A stretch of 64,000 nt of DNA from Spraguea lophii (GCA_001887945.1 LDOQ01000066.1:1-64000), one strand, 5' to 3'. Shown: positions 1 to 11,644, numbered from the stretch's first letter. Made by a program: numbers and translations. Notes: a model not told the origin generated them from the sequence alone.

Positions 1-870
1 TATATATATCTTATTTGGATACGTATATTATATTCATCAAATCAAAGTAATTATCAATCTTGTTAGATGATAATATCACCGACGATCCAGAACATCAAAT
101 AAGTAATAAGCAATATAATAAGATAAATAACTGTTAATCCGTATTTAATACCTTTTCCTTAAGAACTTATAAAACTCCAAAAACAGGTATTTAATCTTTT
201 ATAATTTTTAAAGATATTATTTTAGTCTCAATGTAAACCTAATCCGATTCCCATCTTTATTATTTCGCGTCTATTCTTATCTATTTTATCCGTAATTATG
301 AATAGATAATAATGATGTCAGTACAATGATCGGATAGTAATTAAATTAAAATGGTTCAAACGCACTTATAATATAATTTGAACAATAACATTGAAATTAG
401 TTGTTTACTTTAATCCACTTTTTATTTTAATCTCTCGTATGATTTTAAACTAATTGGAATAACTCTATATTCATAATGTTATAATGTTTTATGAAAAAGA
501 GTTCTGATGAATTACATAATTTTATCTTATTTGGATTTTAAAATTATCGATAAGAAAATTACATAGCTCGATAGTGAATAATTCATTTAAAAATATTATC
601 AAATACAATATATTTATTTATATTTTAATCGTCTGATATAAGAATAAATATAATAAGAATCGTATATATTACGACAAACTATAATTTAAAAACATTTATT
701 TATGTCTTGAATCATAGAATTTATAGTTATATTAATCTGATCAAAAAAATAAAAGTAATAATGAATATTATATACTCTAAAATAACCCTTAAATATGAAC
801 ATAACAATAAAAACAGAATAGATTCCCAATTAAAATTATTTTTTTTGTAAAACTTAGGAGTTCTTAAACA
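1..870. other. Gene-free AT-rich stretch
   Basis: No convincing reading frame or RNA gene is seen on either strand. Its right edge runs into the Merlin-like transposase relic, so part of it may be the 5' flank or terminal repeat of that element, but no inverted repeat was found. Confidence 0.4.
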
Positions 871-879
871 AAATCATAA

Positions 880-1530
880 GTATTTTTTCGTAGAAAATAT
901 ATGGAAAGGATAGAAAGTAAGTATAATGATAGTTTTATTTTGAGATGCAGCAATAAAAAATGCAATAAAGATACAGTTTCTGTAAGGTTAACAATGTACT
1001 GGATTATGTTAAATTATCTTTGATCATTATAATTCGTATATTATACAGATTGATCCCAAAGAGAGGATTTAAGTATATAATGAAGAATGCGAAATTATAA
1101 TTTAATAGTCTGAAATAAATAACATCGATTTTCGAGTCATATATAATAAAAAGGTAGGCGGTAAAGATAAACAGGTTGAAATAAAGAGCAGTTATTTCAA
1201 AAAGAAAATATATTGTTAGAAGATTTAAAAAACAAATGTGGATTGTTAAAGATATCGATAAGACGACCAAAAAAATGTTTGTTGATGGAACAATTACAAG
1301 AAATACCAAAAGTTTTGAAACATTATTAAAAAATATATTAAAGAAGGTTTATCAGTAGTAATAGGTTCTTGGAAAGGATATAAAGATTTCCAAACCTTAA
1401 ATTATAAGCATTATAAATAAAATCATTTAAGAAACTTTTTAAAACACAGAAATAAAGAAATAAACATTAGAAGTAAATAGGGTGATTAAAAGATTATATA
1501 AAAATGAGAAACCTAAAATTTAACCAGGAT
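880..1530 (+). pseudogene. Merlin/ISXO2-like transposase relic
   Basis: Conceptual translation across frames gives fragments in the order expected for an ISXO2-like (Merlin superfamily in eukaryotes) DDE transposase. There is a zinc-binding-like start (ILRCSNKKC then VSVR, about 930-990), an IDF/DFRVIYNKK stretch where the first catalytic Asp motif belongs (about 1110-1160), WIVKDIDKTTKK (about 1240), and GSWKGYKDFQTLNYKHY (about 1360-1420). Many stop codons and at least two frame changes separate them, so the gene is dead. It resembles the relics at 24.3, 29.6 and 43.9 kb. No terminal repeats were identified for this copy. Confidence 0.6.
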
Positions 1531-1959
1531 ACTTTGAAAGTAATTCCATAACAAAAAAGACCATAATTTTGGTTTTATGAAATTAAGCCGAGTTAAAATG
1601 CTTAAATGATCTTAAAATAATTGGAATACCTTTTTACTTGAATTCAGTGTTATTTTTAGGGTAATTAATATTCATTCCTACTAAATATTTTTATTTTATT
1701 TAAAAAACAGGAGTTGTACCATCAAATAAAATTTTTTTCATAATGAATGACTTCTTTAAAACAAGTTTTCTTATAACAAATCAAATACAAATTTTTTAAG
1801 ATATTTTTATTCACAGCTTTCATATTTTTTTTTTGGATTTATAAAATTTTATGTTTTTTAACAAAAATTTTTGTTTAATAGAAATTATAGAATGAATGAA
1901 CATATCTGACTAATTATTTCAATTCATTCAAATTTATGTTATTTGATTCTCTCGTAAGA

Positions 1960-2700
1960 AGCTCTATTAAACATTTCTGGTACCCGTATTTACTTTTTAC
2001 TAAAGTTTCTAAAGAAACCTATAACCGAATGTGTCTTAAATAATAAGTAATTCGGATAATTAGAGTCGACATCTTTTTTTGTAACTGGTTTTTATTTAGG
2101 TTGATTTTTCTATAAATCTCAATCCAAGAAGAATTATTCCTTTTTTGCGAAATTATACTTTTTTAAATTACTTAATAAAATGGACCCGTTAAAGCATTAT
2201 GTATAAGTTTGTGTCTGTATGTGATTTTGCAATATTTTATAAAACGTCAGAGTTTCATCTGATAAACCACAAAAAAATTTATTTAAATTACTGATTTGTT
2301 CATTAGTCATTGAGATATATATATGTCATTTATTGACTCTAATTCATTATAATATGCTCATATCATCCTCCTTTGTAACAAAAAATTTTAAATCCATTTT
2401 ATTTCTTAATAAACATCTGATTATACCCGGATCCCCGGTTTAATACAATAAATTTTTTTGTCTCCATAATTATTTAAAATTCATATATGTTTAGAATACG
2501 ATCCAGTTTTCGAACTATTGTTTGATTCTGCTTTATATGATTGATACATATTTCAATTTTTTACGTATTTAACCCGTAATAATAGATTGATAATTTATAA
2601 AGTATTTTCTTTAATATATTCCTGCATTTTTCGAATATTATACATGATTTTTATAGTTTTTTATTTTTCTGATGATCTTCTATATAAAATTGAATCGATG
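1960..2700 (-). pseudogene. Ty3/gypsy-like reverse transcriptase relic
   Basis: On the minus strand, fragments appear in reverse-transcriptase order. A GSGYNQMFIKK-like stretch (about 2390-2430, palm region) is followed by an IIMN...LMNKSVI stretch (about 2300-2340). Next come an AKKE..FLDW-like stretch (about 2110-2160, corresponding to the FLGH region) and VIGFFRNFSKK (about 1980-2030, thumb/connection). Stops interrupt every frame and the catalytic YxDD box is not recoverable. The family call rests on order and spacing of weak motifs. A second, better preserved gypsy-like relic lies at 5.0-7.0 kb on the plus strand. Confidence 0.45.
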
Positions 2701-3640
2701 AGTACATATTTCATATAATAAATAAAAAAGATATAGTCCAACTTTGAAAATGTATTCTCGTTATGTTGATTGAAATATTATTGTATCAATTCATTTATAA
2801 TTTTGTATTTAATTTTTACGACTCAATTTTCTTTGTCGTGGGGTTATTAATATCACTACGAATTTTATCTAGGAATCTTTTATATAATGTAATGAAATTG
2901 TGGTTGTGTGTGTTTTTCAAATTTCACCTACATTGATTATCGGATTGTACTTTCTTATAAAATTCATTATTAAAGTTATATTTTATTTTACGTTTTTAAT
3001 AATTATAAAATTTATTAGCAAACTAATATTTTTCAATATTTTTAACTTATATGCAATATTTGCTTGTTAATTTAACTTTTCGAATGATCAATTAATATTG
3101 AATCTATTTGGGTGGTTATTATCTCTGACTTACGTGTAATTTTTTTATCAATGGATGCATTTTCATGTTTGTGCCTAATATAACCAAATATATTTCATCG
3201 TTGAATTTTACTTTTATCGTATATTTGATGTTTTTCTCATGAAACTGAAACCATATTAGCCTTGTTTCCTGGTTGTTCAACTAAAAGTATATATTCTTGT
3301 TACAATTCTCTTCTTACATATATAATAATACATTTCTTTTTCAAGGAAAAACTTTTTGCTTGTTTCCTTTTTATTTTTTCTTGGGTTTTATTTTTTTCTT
3401 TTATAGATTTGGCCCCTTTTAATAATTTACATTTTTTTGTTTGTAATTGAAAGTTAATTGTTTTATATTTATTAAAATTTCTTTAAATAATTTTTTTTAC
3501 AAAACGTGAAGATATAAATTTCTTAGTTGTATTTATAATTACTTTTAATTTGATTTTTAAATTATAGAATTTTCCTTTTAATTTAATAAACAATAAAATT
3601 TAATTAATTAACGAATTTTTTGTTTACACATATCGGTAAC
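2700..3640. other. Gene-free stretch between transposon relics
   Basis: No supported gene. It probably belongs to the same decayed transposon cluster (5' part of the minus-strand gypsy relic, or its flank). A short plus-strand open frame at 3262-3450 has no recognisable content. Confidence 0.35.
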
Positions 3641-4520
3641 TCTTAAAAACTTTTTACAGTATCAGTAAGGACCTTTTCTGTTATTTCTTCAAATCCATTT
3701 TCAATAAAATTATTCAATTCACTTTCATTATTTGCTTTTTGCTGTGCAATCTAATTTTTCATTCACCAAAACAATCCTCAATGATATTAAGTTGGAGTGA
3801 GTATAAGAACAAATACCATACCTATATATTGTATTTTATTCGTTTCACTTCAGAATAATTATGTATTCTAGCATTGTCAATTATTAAAATAAGTTGTGGT
3901 ATACCTTTTTCTGAACATTTTTCTACTAATCTTATAATATAATTGTTAAAATCGATTCCATTTACGGGATAATAATTAATGTAATAATATATTTTTCGAT
4001 ACTTACTAACTGATACTATTCAGATATATTTTTGTTCCTATATTTGATGCCATCATGTTGACGGGGTATTTTTAAGGGAGCGGCCATGTTCGAACTCATA
4101 AAAACATTAAAATCCATTTTATTTCCAAAAATAAAATTTTTATAACTTATTTTTAATATCATATCGAAGTATTTTTTGATAAACTCATCATGTTTTCTCA
4201 TGTATTCCCATTGCCTTTCCTTTCAGGAATAGTCGAAACCATTTTTCACGGTAAAGATAAAATCGTATAATGCACGATCTATTGTAAATTTATTTGCTCA
4301 TACATTATATTTCACGTTTTGTGTTTTACAAGATTTTGCTGTATTATAACCACAAAGTCTCTAACTTTTGAAATAATATTCTCCCTCGTCTTAATATTTA
4401 ATTTTTTAGATTGTTACATCGAATCTTCTTTTTTTATTAGATATTCCCAATTAAAGATCCTTACCAAACCGTATATTGTCTGGAATTTTATATTAAGGAT
4501 GTTTTCATGATTTAACTGTA
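3640..4520 (-). pseudogene. Tc1/IS630-type (DDE_3) transposase relic
   Basis: Minus-strand translation gives IIDNARIHNYSEV (about 3870-3905), the typical DN(A/G)xxH second-Asp motif of IS630/Tc1/mariner transposases. It is followed after a stop by YSLQLNIIEDCFGE (about 3760-3800), equivalent to the conserved YSPxLNPIE motif with the third acidic residue. Upstream at 4016-4140 an FNVFMSS..AAPLK stretch fits the region after the first catalytic acid. Several stops and frame changes make it a pseudogene. The order first acid region, DNARIH, then LNIIE is correct for the family. Boundaries are approximate and no inverted repeats were assigned. Confidence 0.65.
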
Positions 4521-4719
4521 TATTTTTTATTTTTTAATAATATAACTCTTACTCTCAATTCGTCTGAGATTTTTTTCGTTTTTTCGAGATGTAATAATTA
4601 TAATTATTTTTCTTTTTATATTTGTTTGATTATTCATGTATCACTTTTATTCACTTGTTAAATATCTTAATTTGCGATGTAAATTTTTCTATACGTTTTA
4701 GAATAATATTAATCCCAAA

Positions 4720-4739
4720 AAAACACAAATTTGTGTTTT
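4720..4739. repeat. Perfect 20-bp palindrome
   Basis: The sequence AAAACACAAATTTGTGTTTT is its own reverse complement. It lies between the IS630-type relic and the plus-strand gypsy-like relic. It could be a chance AT-rich palindrome, a hairpin, or a protein-binding site; nothing nearby decides. Confidence 0.7.
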
Positions 4740-5039
4740 ATTAAATTAAATGAGAAATATTTTAAAGTTAAATGGAAACATATATATAGTAATTCGGGAA
4801 TAATCCATAAAATATTATTTTTGAAACAAATAAAATTAAATGAAATTCTCTCTAAATATAAATTACAAGATAATGTTGGACGTTATAAAGATTTCGAACG
4901 TAAAATTTAAGTTAAAATTTCGATTTAAAACTAAGAAAGAATACCATTTAATTCGTTATAAATTCCGGTTAAAAGATAAAATCTAATATATATCTTTTAA
5001 ACGAAAACATAATACAAAAAGTAGACTTTGAAATATGTT

Positions 5040-6960
5040 TCTAACCTTCTCTATTCCAAAGGAAAATGGCTGTTGTTTATGTTAAACTTAATAAATTTCT
5101 GGCAAAATGTCTTTACTTATATGCCAATATTGTGAGTGCCTTATACATATTCTCGATATCATTATTTTTAGTAATATAATTTAACTTTGGGATATCCCAA
5201 ATTGTGATAAACCAAGGATCAATGACGTATGCAATCTTTTAAATTTTAGGAAATCATATGAATCTACCAGATTATCTTTTGGTTTAATAACTGTTCTCAA
5301 TTATTTCAACGTACAATGGATAATATAATAATACACCAAACTCGTATTGAAATTTTTTTAAATGATATACTTATATATAATGAAACAAAGGAAAGTATTT
5401 AGAATATGTAAAGGTGGTATTATCTTTATTAGAAAAAATATAATGATTTTAATTTATGTAAATCTGAATTCTGACGGAAATAACCGATTATCTAGAATAT
5501 TTTATCCACGAAAAAGGATATCTTTCAAAATTTACAAAATCAATGAATATACAAATATAAACACTCGATCAATAAGAAACAATACAAAAACTTTTAAACA
5601 TCTATAAAAATATCTTTTAAATAATAAATTAAATTACGTTTGTGTATTCCTGAACTTATGAAAAAAAGAATGCCGGAAAAAATATTGTCAGGTTGGAGAA
5701 GTTACCTATTCTTAAATTCGACTATAAAGAAGGATTTTTATTAAAAATGGATGTTTTTAATTCAATTATTAACATTGTTGTATATCGAAAACATAAATGG
5801 TGACTATTTAAATTCATAGATTAAATGAAACCGAGCCTAAATACCCAATACTAGGAAAATGATTTTACATTATATATAAAACGATCGAAATATTCAAAAC
5901 AGTTTTTCCTGTGTTAATATCGTTATAAGTGCAGACACCAAAAACCTAATTTCCCTAATAAAAACTCATCTTCAAAAAATTGAAAAATGGGAAGAACATC
6001 TCATATCTTATGACTTATAAGTATAATATATTAAAGGAACAAATAACATTGCTGTCACTTTCTTACCTAAATGTTTTACCCCAGAGAGGAAATATTCCAA
6101 TATTATTGGAATATTAAAACGCCACCAAACTTATGCTCATCAGGAATGACATGAACTTTCATAATTATTGAATTCTAAAAAATATAACTTATGAACAACT
6201 TCATAATATGATCAGTAAAGATGAACCATGCAAAAAAAAGACTATGGAAAAATTGAAGGAATTATCTCATTAATTAGACCTTTTAAAGTTATTAATGCGA
6301 TTTAATAGGATTTTTCAAAGTTTGGGTTTCGATTGTCCTTAACCTCAAATAATTTTGGTATTTTATTAATAACAAATACCTTTTATAGGTTCACTGATGT
6401 TTACAGTTTCCTACAGATGTCGTCGAAAAACAGGGCTTTAAATTATTTTTTAAAAGATACGAAATGCCCAATAACTGATAACAGATAATGGACGTTAATA
6501 TATAAGGTCGGGATTTAAAAAATATTTATCTGGTTTAAAGATAAACCATGATTAATTTTTACGTATAACCTGACTCAAATTGAATCTCAAAAAGATTCAA
6601 CCAAATAGCCGTTAAGATTATAAAGATTTTATCTTACAAGCTATTATCTTTTATTTTAAAAGAATTGAAAACAATATCAACGATTATTATAACATTTCCA
6701 TACATCATATTTCATTAAAAATATTAGAATCATTAACAAAGAAAAATAATAAAGTATTAGAATACATTAAGAACAGAAAAGAATATATTAAAAATACAAC
6801 CTGGAAAATCCAAAGAAAAGATAAAAGATAGAACATTACAAATAAATGATAATGTATATATGAAAAAATACAATATATTATAAGACTAAACCTTATTATA
6901 CAGCCCATATACAATAACGAAAGTTTACATTAACCCTGATATTGTAAATATGGAAGAATA
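5040..6960 (+). pseudogene. Ty3/gypsy-like pol relic (RT-RNase H-integrase)
   Basis: Plus-strand fragments follow Ty3/gypsy pol order. SIPKENG (about 5050) matches the PKKDG start of the reverse transcriptase palm. NNCSQLFQRTMDN (about 5280-5320) matches the NAPxxFQRxMD motif. FLNDILIYNETKE (about 5350-5390) sits at the catalytic box, where the usual FLDDILI has Asn for the first Asp. LLKMDVFNS (about 5740) fits RNase H. IRPFKV (about 6280), FGFRLSLTSNNFG (about 6320), YRFTDVYSF (about 6385), TDNR-WTL (about 6475) and an IENNINDYYNISIHH tail (about 6660) fit the integrase core. Stops and frameshifts are everywhere. No long terminal repeats were found. Confidence 0.65.
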
Positions 6961-7590
6961 AACAGACTTTCCAGAGTGGACATTAAAATATTAAATTAGT
7001 AAATGGGGTTTTTTCTTTCGAAGGAGACGGAGTGTTATATACACAATAAAATGATGGATTGTTAGTAAGTAAATGATTGATGTATTAAGCAATATCTATC
7101 AAAGAATGATTTATTATTGTAGATATTTAAAAAATTGAATATTAAATAAAACGGGTTTTCATCATAAATTTTCTAAGTATAATTTATTAACTAAATTTTA
7201 CCCTTAATAAAACTTTTGTAACCATGTAATTTCACGATCAATGTATCATTATTATTTAAGAAATTATCCCATAAATCATGAATACGGTAATAAAGATTTT
7301 TATTTCTTATAATAAACATATTTATATAATTATTTTTATTTAATATTTGGTTTTTACTGTTGAGGTGACTTAATTTTACATTCGGGATTATTCAAAAAAA
7401 CAGTGATTTTTTTAAAATATTAATATATAGAAACAATCGGAAATCAAGAAAAAATAATATGTTATATAATATTTTAAATATGAATAAATTACATTTTTTC
7501 TTTATACATGTTTATTTTTAAGGTGTCCTTAATTTTATTCAACGATGTAATACTCTAGTAATAATATACAAATAGAAAGTTTTATTCACC
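6960..7590. other. Gene-free stretch after gypsy relic
   Basis: No gene is supported. The segment around 7440-7560 (AATAATATGTTATATAATATTTT, then AAGGTGTCC) resembles the sequence at about 25340-25410 beside the 24.3-kb Merlin element. A diffuse repeat may therefore be present, but I could not define its ends. Confidence 0.3.
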
Positions 7591-7950
7591 TCTGGTGAAA
7601 ATAAAAAAAGTTGGGATTTATGCATCATAGATTTTTTGATATATTAATATAATAAATCTTCGATTTTTCATATACTTCACGTATAACAATCTATGTCGCT
7701 TTCCTCTGTTAGTCTTAATCAAATCATAGTTCTTTTATAGCATAATACTGACTGGATCGATAATCAATACAAAGTTGATCAAACATTTTTTAATTTAATA
7801 ACGAGAATATGTATAAACAAGTAAATATTACATCATTGTTATCCAACTAATTTTGTATTCGGACAAAAACAATTCCTTAAATTTTAAATAGTATTTTATA
7901 TTTGTCAATTATTATATAACAAATTTTTTATAATATTAAACACCCAGCAT
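7590..7950 (-). mobile_element. Degenerate copy of tRNA-derived-like SINE
   Basis: The segment AGCATAATACTGACTGGATC followed by AATCAATACAAAG (about 7738-7780) aligns with the body of the better copies at 20318-20786 and 30728-31195. Similarity fades at both ends, so limits are approximate. Confidence 0.45.
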
Positions 7951-8640
7951 ATTTACCTTTTTTAAATCTAATATAAAATATTGGGATATATGGATGAATT
8001 GAGTAAATTAAATAATAAATACAGAATATTATTTAGATATACGCTTTAATAGAAAATTTAAATAAGAATATAACTTTGTCATATTGAGATTCTTTTTACG
8101 AAAAAATGTTATAATATATGTGTTGTACAAAAAGAAATAAAATAAAAAATAAAAATTTCCTTAGAGTTTATCATCAATACCCCTTAAAAATGTAATCTGC
8201 CTTAAAAAGTAATATTTTTATTTATTACTAATTTATATCTTTGATTGTATATTAAATCGTGTAATAAACCCAAAATATTAATATTAGCCGTCATTTATAA
8301 TATATTAAAACAGTTTTAATTTAACAAATGCTAGAAGTCGTTTTAAATATACGAAATTTTAATTTAAAATAAATTTTTGTTATTCATTTTAATTAAAAAT
8401 TTTTAAATAAAAATAAAAAAGTTAATAAAATATTATAAAATAAAATAGATGATGTTGTATATAAACACATCCATTGGTGATACGAGTATTATTTAAATAT
8501 AGAAATCAAATTTTAATCCTGTGAATCCAAAATAGATAAAAATCCTTTCTTTAAATAATAAATGTTTTATATAAAAAATAATTTAATTTACCATAAAGTC
8601 GCATTTCCTTTTTGTTTTTTTATATTTGGTTAATTAATTG
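7950..8640. other. Gene-free upstream region
   Basis: Extremely AT-rich with no supported gene. It is the upstream flank of the secreted-protein ORF starting at 8680 and ends the transposon-rich left arm. Confidence 0.35.
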
Positions 8641-8679
8641 TAAATATTGTGTATAAAAGGAATTGGTATTGTTAAGATC

Positions 8680-9234
8680 ATGAAGATTTGTATAACATTG
8701 AAAATATTTATTTTTATTGTTAATAAGATTTATTCCTCTCAGACATTAAAACAGAAAACAGATCTTGATGATCATTCTGAAGATAATGTTTTATATAAAT
8801 CACCAGATGTTAAAGAAGATATCTATCCGAAAAGTTGTTTCGAAGAAGAAAATAATGAGATTCATGACAACATTGAAAAAGACGAAATAATACGACAACA
8901 TCCAAATTTGATATGGATTATAACTTCATGTGTTAAAAAAAACGTATATGATTTGTGTTTAAATTTTATATCTTATTTCAAATATGATGATCAATCTTTA
9001 AATAACGATGTAATAAAAAACCGTTCTAAAAAAGACAGAATAAAAAAACGTAATTATGATGCTGCAGGAGATTTATATGTTTCTTCGGAATCCGATGAAA
9101 GTAGTGAGTTTGACTTTCTTCAGAATACGTATTTATTTCGAGATCCTATTGATAGATATCGGTTTTTACCTTTGATAAAAAAAGACGAACATCTCTGGAG
9201 TTTTAATTTGATTAAATATTTAAAAATAAGTTAA
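8680..9234 (+). CDS. Predicted small secreted protein, unknown function
   Basis: This 184-residue ORF opens with a signal-peptide-like segment: Met-Lys, then a hydrophobic stretch CITLKIFIFIV, then a small-residue region (YSSQ) suited to signal peptidase cleavage near residue 21. The open frame extends further upstream only through a TTG codon; the first ATG, at 8680, places the signal at the very N-terminus. The rest is charged and probably partly disordered, with acidic Glu/Asp/Ser clusters and a basic KKDRIKKR segment that could act as a nuclear localisation signal. No known domain is recognised. A signal peptide and no homology would fit a host-directed effector of a microsporidian, but that is inference. 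No C-run is seen just before the ATG, unlike the housekeeping genes nearby. Confidence 0.55.
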   Translation: MKICITLKIFIFIVNKIYSSQTLKQKTDLDDHSEDNVLYKSPDVKEDIYPKSCFEEENNEIHDNIEKDEIIRQHPNLIWIITSCVKKNVYDLCLNFISYFKYDDQSLNNDVIKNRSKKDRIKKRNYDAAGDLYVSSESDESSEFDFLQNTYLFRDPIDRYRFLPLIKKDEHLWSFNLIKYLKIS

Positions 9235-9324
9235 ACGTCCTTACCGAAAATAAAAACGATCGGAATAAAAGTTAAACCAAAATTTTTTTATTTATTTAAT
9301 TTTTTTTTATATAATTTTGTGTGT

Positions 9325-9735
9325 AACTGCCTATTTAGTTGTGTGATCATGAGATGGTAACCAAATCTCAGACCTAAGGGGTTAGAAACCCTCACACCAG
9401 AAAATTTTCAAAAAATAAAATGAAAAGCAGAAGAGAAAAGAAAAAATATTGAATGGATGGGGTTCGATAACATAGCATTAATTATACCTTCTGTGGTGGG
9501 CTCGATATCAGATTAAAGTAATGTTTGACCGGTGTGTTTTCAATCCCTGTGTTGATTTGTGACTTAGTCGGTATTATACTAAGAAATAAATTATAATTCC
9601 ATTAAAACAGAACGAATAATAACTGTTCCATATACAAAGTCCAAATGCGTGGGCATATAATAAAATGAAACCAGTCAATACAAGTTTAAATATGCCTTAA
9701 TAACCAAAGATCATAGATCATGATGGCTGTGAGAT
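9325..9735 (+). mobile_element. SINE-like repeat, nearly full length
   Basis: The head contains TGAGAT-GGTAACCAA-ATCTCA (about 9352-9372), a perfect 6-bp stem around the conserved GGTAACC loop. It is followed by a weak B-box-like GGGGTTAGAAACCC. The body aligns with the copy at 30728-31195: CTCGATATCAGATTAAAG, TGTTGATTTGTGACTTAGTC, then GGTATTATACTAAG. The 3' end is truncated or diverged and abuts a pogo-like transposase fragment. Confidence 0.75.
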
Positions 9736-9778
9736 ACCTATACTGTACCCTTTTGAAAGAAATTATAATCATACTTAA

Positions 9779-10060
9779 AAAGTACGAGTAACTGTTTTTC
9801 GAACCATCTCGTGATAATATATTGTGTCATTATAATTGTAAATATCACCATAATTATAATTTTTCATAATATTCGAAAGCTCCTCATAAAAGGAAAATAA
9901 AATGTCTTTATTCACACGAGAAGAGTTAACCAATAAATTTTTTTTAATATTATATCTCTTTATAAATTTGCGTAGATATTTATTTGATACTTTAAAGTCA
10001 TTGGTATTTTCTATTTGAGCTATCCTTAAACCTTCTTTTTAAGTATATTATAAGGAAACA
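9779..10060 (-). pseudogene. pogo/Tigger-like transposase fragment
   Basis: Minus-strand frame 9779-10024 is open and reads VSNKYLRKFIKRYNIKKN, then VNSSRVNKDI, a helical stretch, and DIYNYNDTIYYH. This resembles the CENP-B-type DNA-binding region (RFKKRxxI), the linker, and the DIYNxDET motif carrying the first catalytic Asp of pogo/Tigger (DDE_1) transposases. Only this segment survives; the remaining DDE core is missing because a SINE-like copy lies immediately downstream. The call rests on motif resemblance alone. Confidence 0.5.
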
Positions 10061-11040
10061 ATATTTTGTAGGACTCGAGATGATAAACATATTCTAGTAA
10101 CTTTGTGTTAATCCGTTGAACTTAATTTTTTTAAACTATTTATACAATTAAAATTATTTTCTGTAATATTTTTATAATTTTGTATAATATTTTATATATA
10201 TACTTTCGAGAAATCCTATTTTTTAAAAATTTTTGCCTAGATTTCTTTGTCACTGCTGTTTCATTTACACTTTTCAAAGATATAAAATACATAAATATCT
10301 GATATTTTCAGAAATTCTTAATATAATATTTTATTTTTCAACCATTTTGGAATGAAAAAAGTTAAAGAGTAAACTTTATTTATTACCAATTTAAAAATCA
10401 ATTATAAATTAACTTTATTGTATTGTTTTTATTAAATTTAAATGAAACTTTTACATTCAAAGAATTTTATTCTACATTTATATTCAGTTGTGTTTATTTT
10501 ATTATATTTTAATTAAAAATATCCTTTTATGATTTTTATTTAAAATTAAAATTTTCTTTATATTTATGAAAATCTGTTTTTGTATTTTACGAAAATCTTT
10601 CTATCAAATTACTTCTTTCTCCGTTTAATTTATCTAACTTCAATCATGATATAAAATATAATTATTTTTTCTTTTATGGTCAATTATATTTTTAAATTTT
10701 TGTTACAATATATTGTATATCGTAACAAACATAATATTTAATTATAATTATAATTATTTGGTACAATAAATAGAAATATTATTCACTTTTAACCATTAAA
10801 AATTATCTTTTACATTTATTCCATTTTAACTATGAAAAATTAACTCTTAAATGTATTTTTTAGCTATAAAAATTATTTATGAAAAAAATTATATTATAAA
10901 TCTATTAAACATTTTTACATGTAAATATTTTTTTTAAAAAAGAATACAAAATATCATCATAAAATAATATTTAATCTTTTTATATCATATTTTCCATTTT
11001 TTGAAAAAGGAGTAAATTAATCCTTTTCAAAAAATTTAAG
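10060..11040. other. Gene-free stretch
   Basis: No supported gene. It may hold the decayed N-terminal part of the pogo-like relic near 10.1 kb. The rest is long A/T runs leading to the C-run just before the next gene. Confidence 0.35.
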
Positions 11041-11045
11041 ATTAT

Positions 11046-11050
11046 CCCCC
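11046..11050 (+). promoter_or_regulatory. Start-proximal CCCCC motif
   Basis: Five consecutive C bases three bases before the ATG at 11054, in surroundings that are almost pure A/T. This matches the C-run signal known just upstream of microsporidian start codons and supports the chosen start. Confidence 0.6.
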
Positions 11051-11053
11051 AGT

Positions 11054-11644
11054 ATGATAATAAATAAATTTCTAATAACATGTTTAAAAATATTAATAAT
11101 CATATCAGCCCACACGTGTACATTAATACTTAGTAGGTCTTCTAACAATCTAAAAATATTTTTTAAAAGTTCATGGTTATATCTGATTCCATTAACATTT
11201 ATAGTACTCCTAAATTTTTATATCCTAGAAAATCTATACACTCCAAGAAAAGAAAGAAGATTTGTAAAGAAAAAAATACATACCATATGCATAGCTATAT
11301 TAGAAACTATGACTTCTGTATATATAACTTTGGCTAGATGTACATGGCCTTATATGATCCTTGTAATCCTTATAACACTCCCAACTATAGCATGTGCTAC
11401 ATACTACCTTGTTAGAAAAAAGATACCACAAAATAAAATAACTATGGTTGATGATGAATTATTTAGAGTAGTATATCTCAGGAGACCATATAAAATAGAT
11501 GGAGATATAAAAATTAATAAAGGAGAAATAGCACAAGTAATTAGTGAAGAAGAAAATACATTGATAGTAAGAAAATTTAATGGAGAAGATTTTAGAGTGA
11601 ATAAAGAAGATATTTGTGATAATATGGATGGAATAATTGTTTAA
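11054..11644 (+). CDS. Multi-pass membrane protein with SH3-like tail
   Basis: A 196-residue ORF with three hydrophobic segments at about 5-27, 39-58 and 98-122, separated by short basic loops (RKERRFVKKK). A soluble C-terminal part runs from about 128 to 196. That tail (IDGDIKINKGEIAQVISEE..., then TLIVRKFNGEDFRVNKEDI) has the spacing of an SH3-like beta barrel: a hydrophobic strand, 'GE', a strand, 'FNG', and a final strand with an acidic end. The start is fixed by a CCCCC run three bases upstream, and the stop overlaps an AATAAA-like signal. The product is not recognised. By topology it would sit in an internal or plasma membrane with the SH3-like part cytosolic, perhaps binding a proline-rich partner. 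The SH3 reading is an inference from pattern only. Confidence 0.7.
   Translation: MIINKFLITCLKILIIISAHTCTLILSRSSNNLKIFFKSSWLYLIPLTFIVLLNFYILENLYTPRKERRFVKKKIHTICIAILETMTSVYITLARCTWPYMILVILITLPTIACATYYLVRKKIPQNKITMVDDELFRVVYLRRPYKIDGDIKINKGEIAQVISEEENTLIVRKFNGEDFRVNKEDICDNMDGIIV

Noticed and set aside
1004..1309. Minus-strand 101-residue hydrophobic frame
   Set aside because: Antisense shadow of the Merlin-like relic; its hydrophobicity comes from reversing A-rich codons.
9345..9420. Functional tRNA gene in a repeat head
   Set aside because: A/B-box-like sequences and an anticodon-like arm are present, but no complete cloverleaf with a 7-bp acceptor stem can be drawn, and the unit recurs with a 400-bp body.
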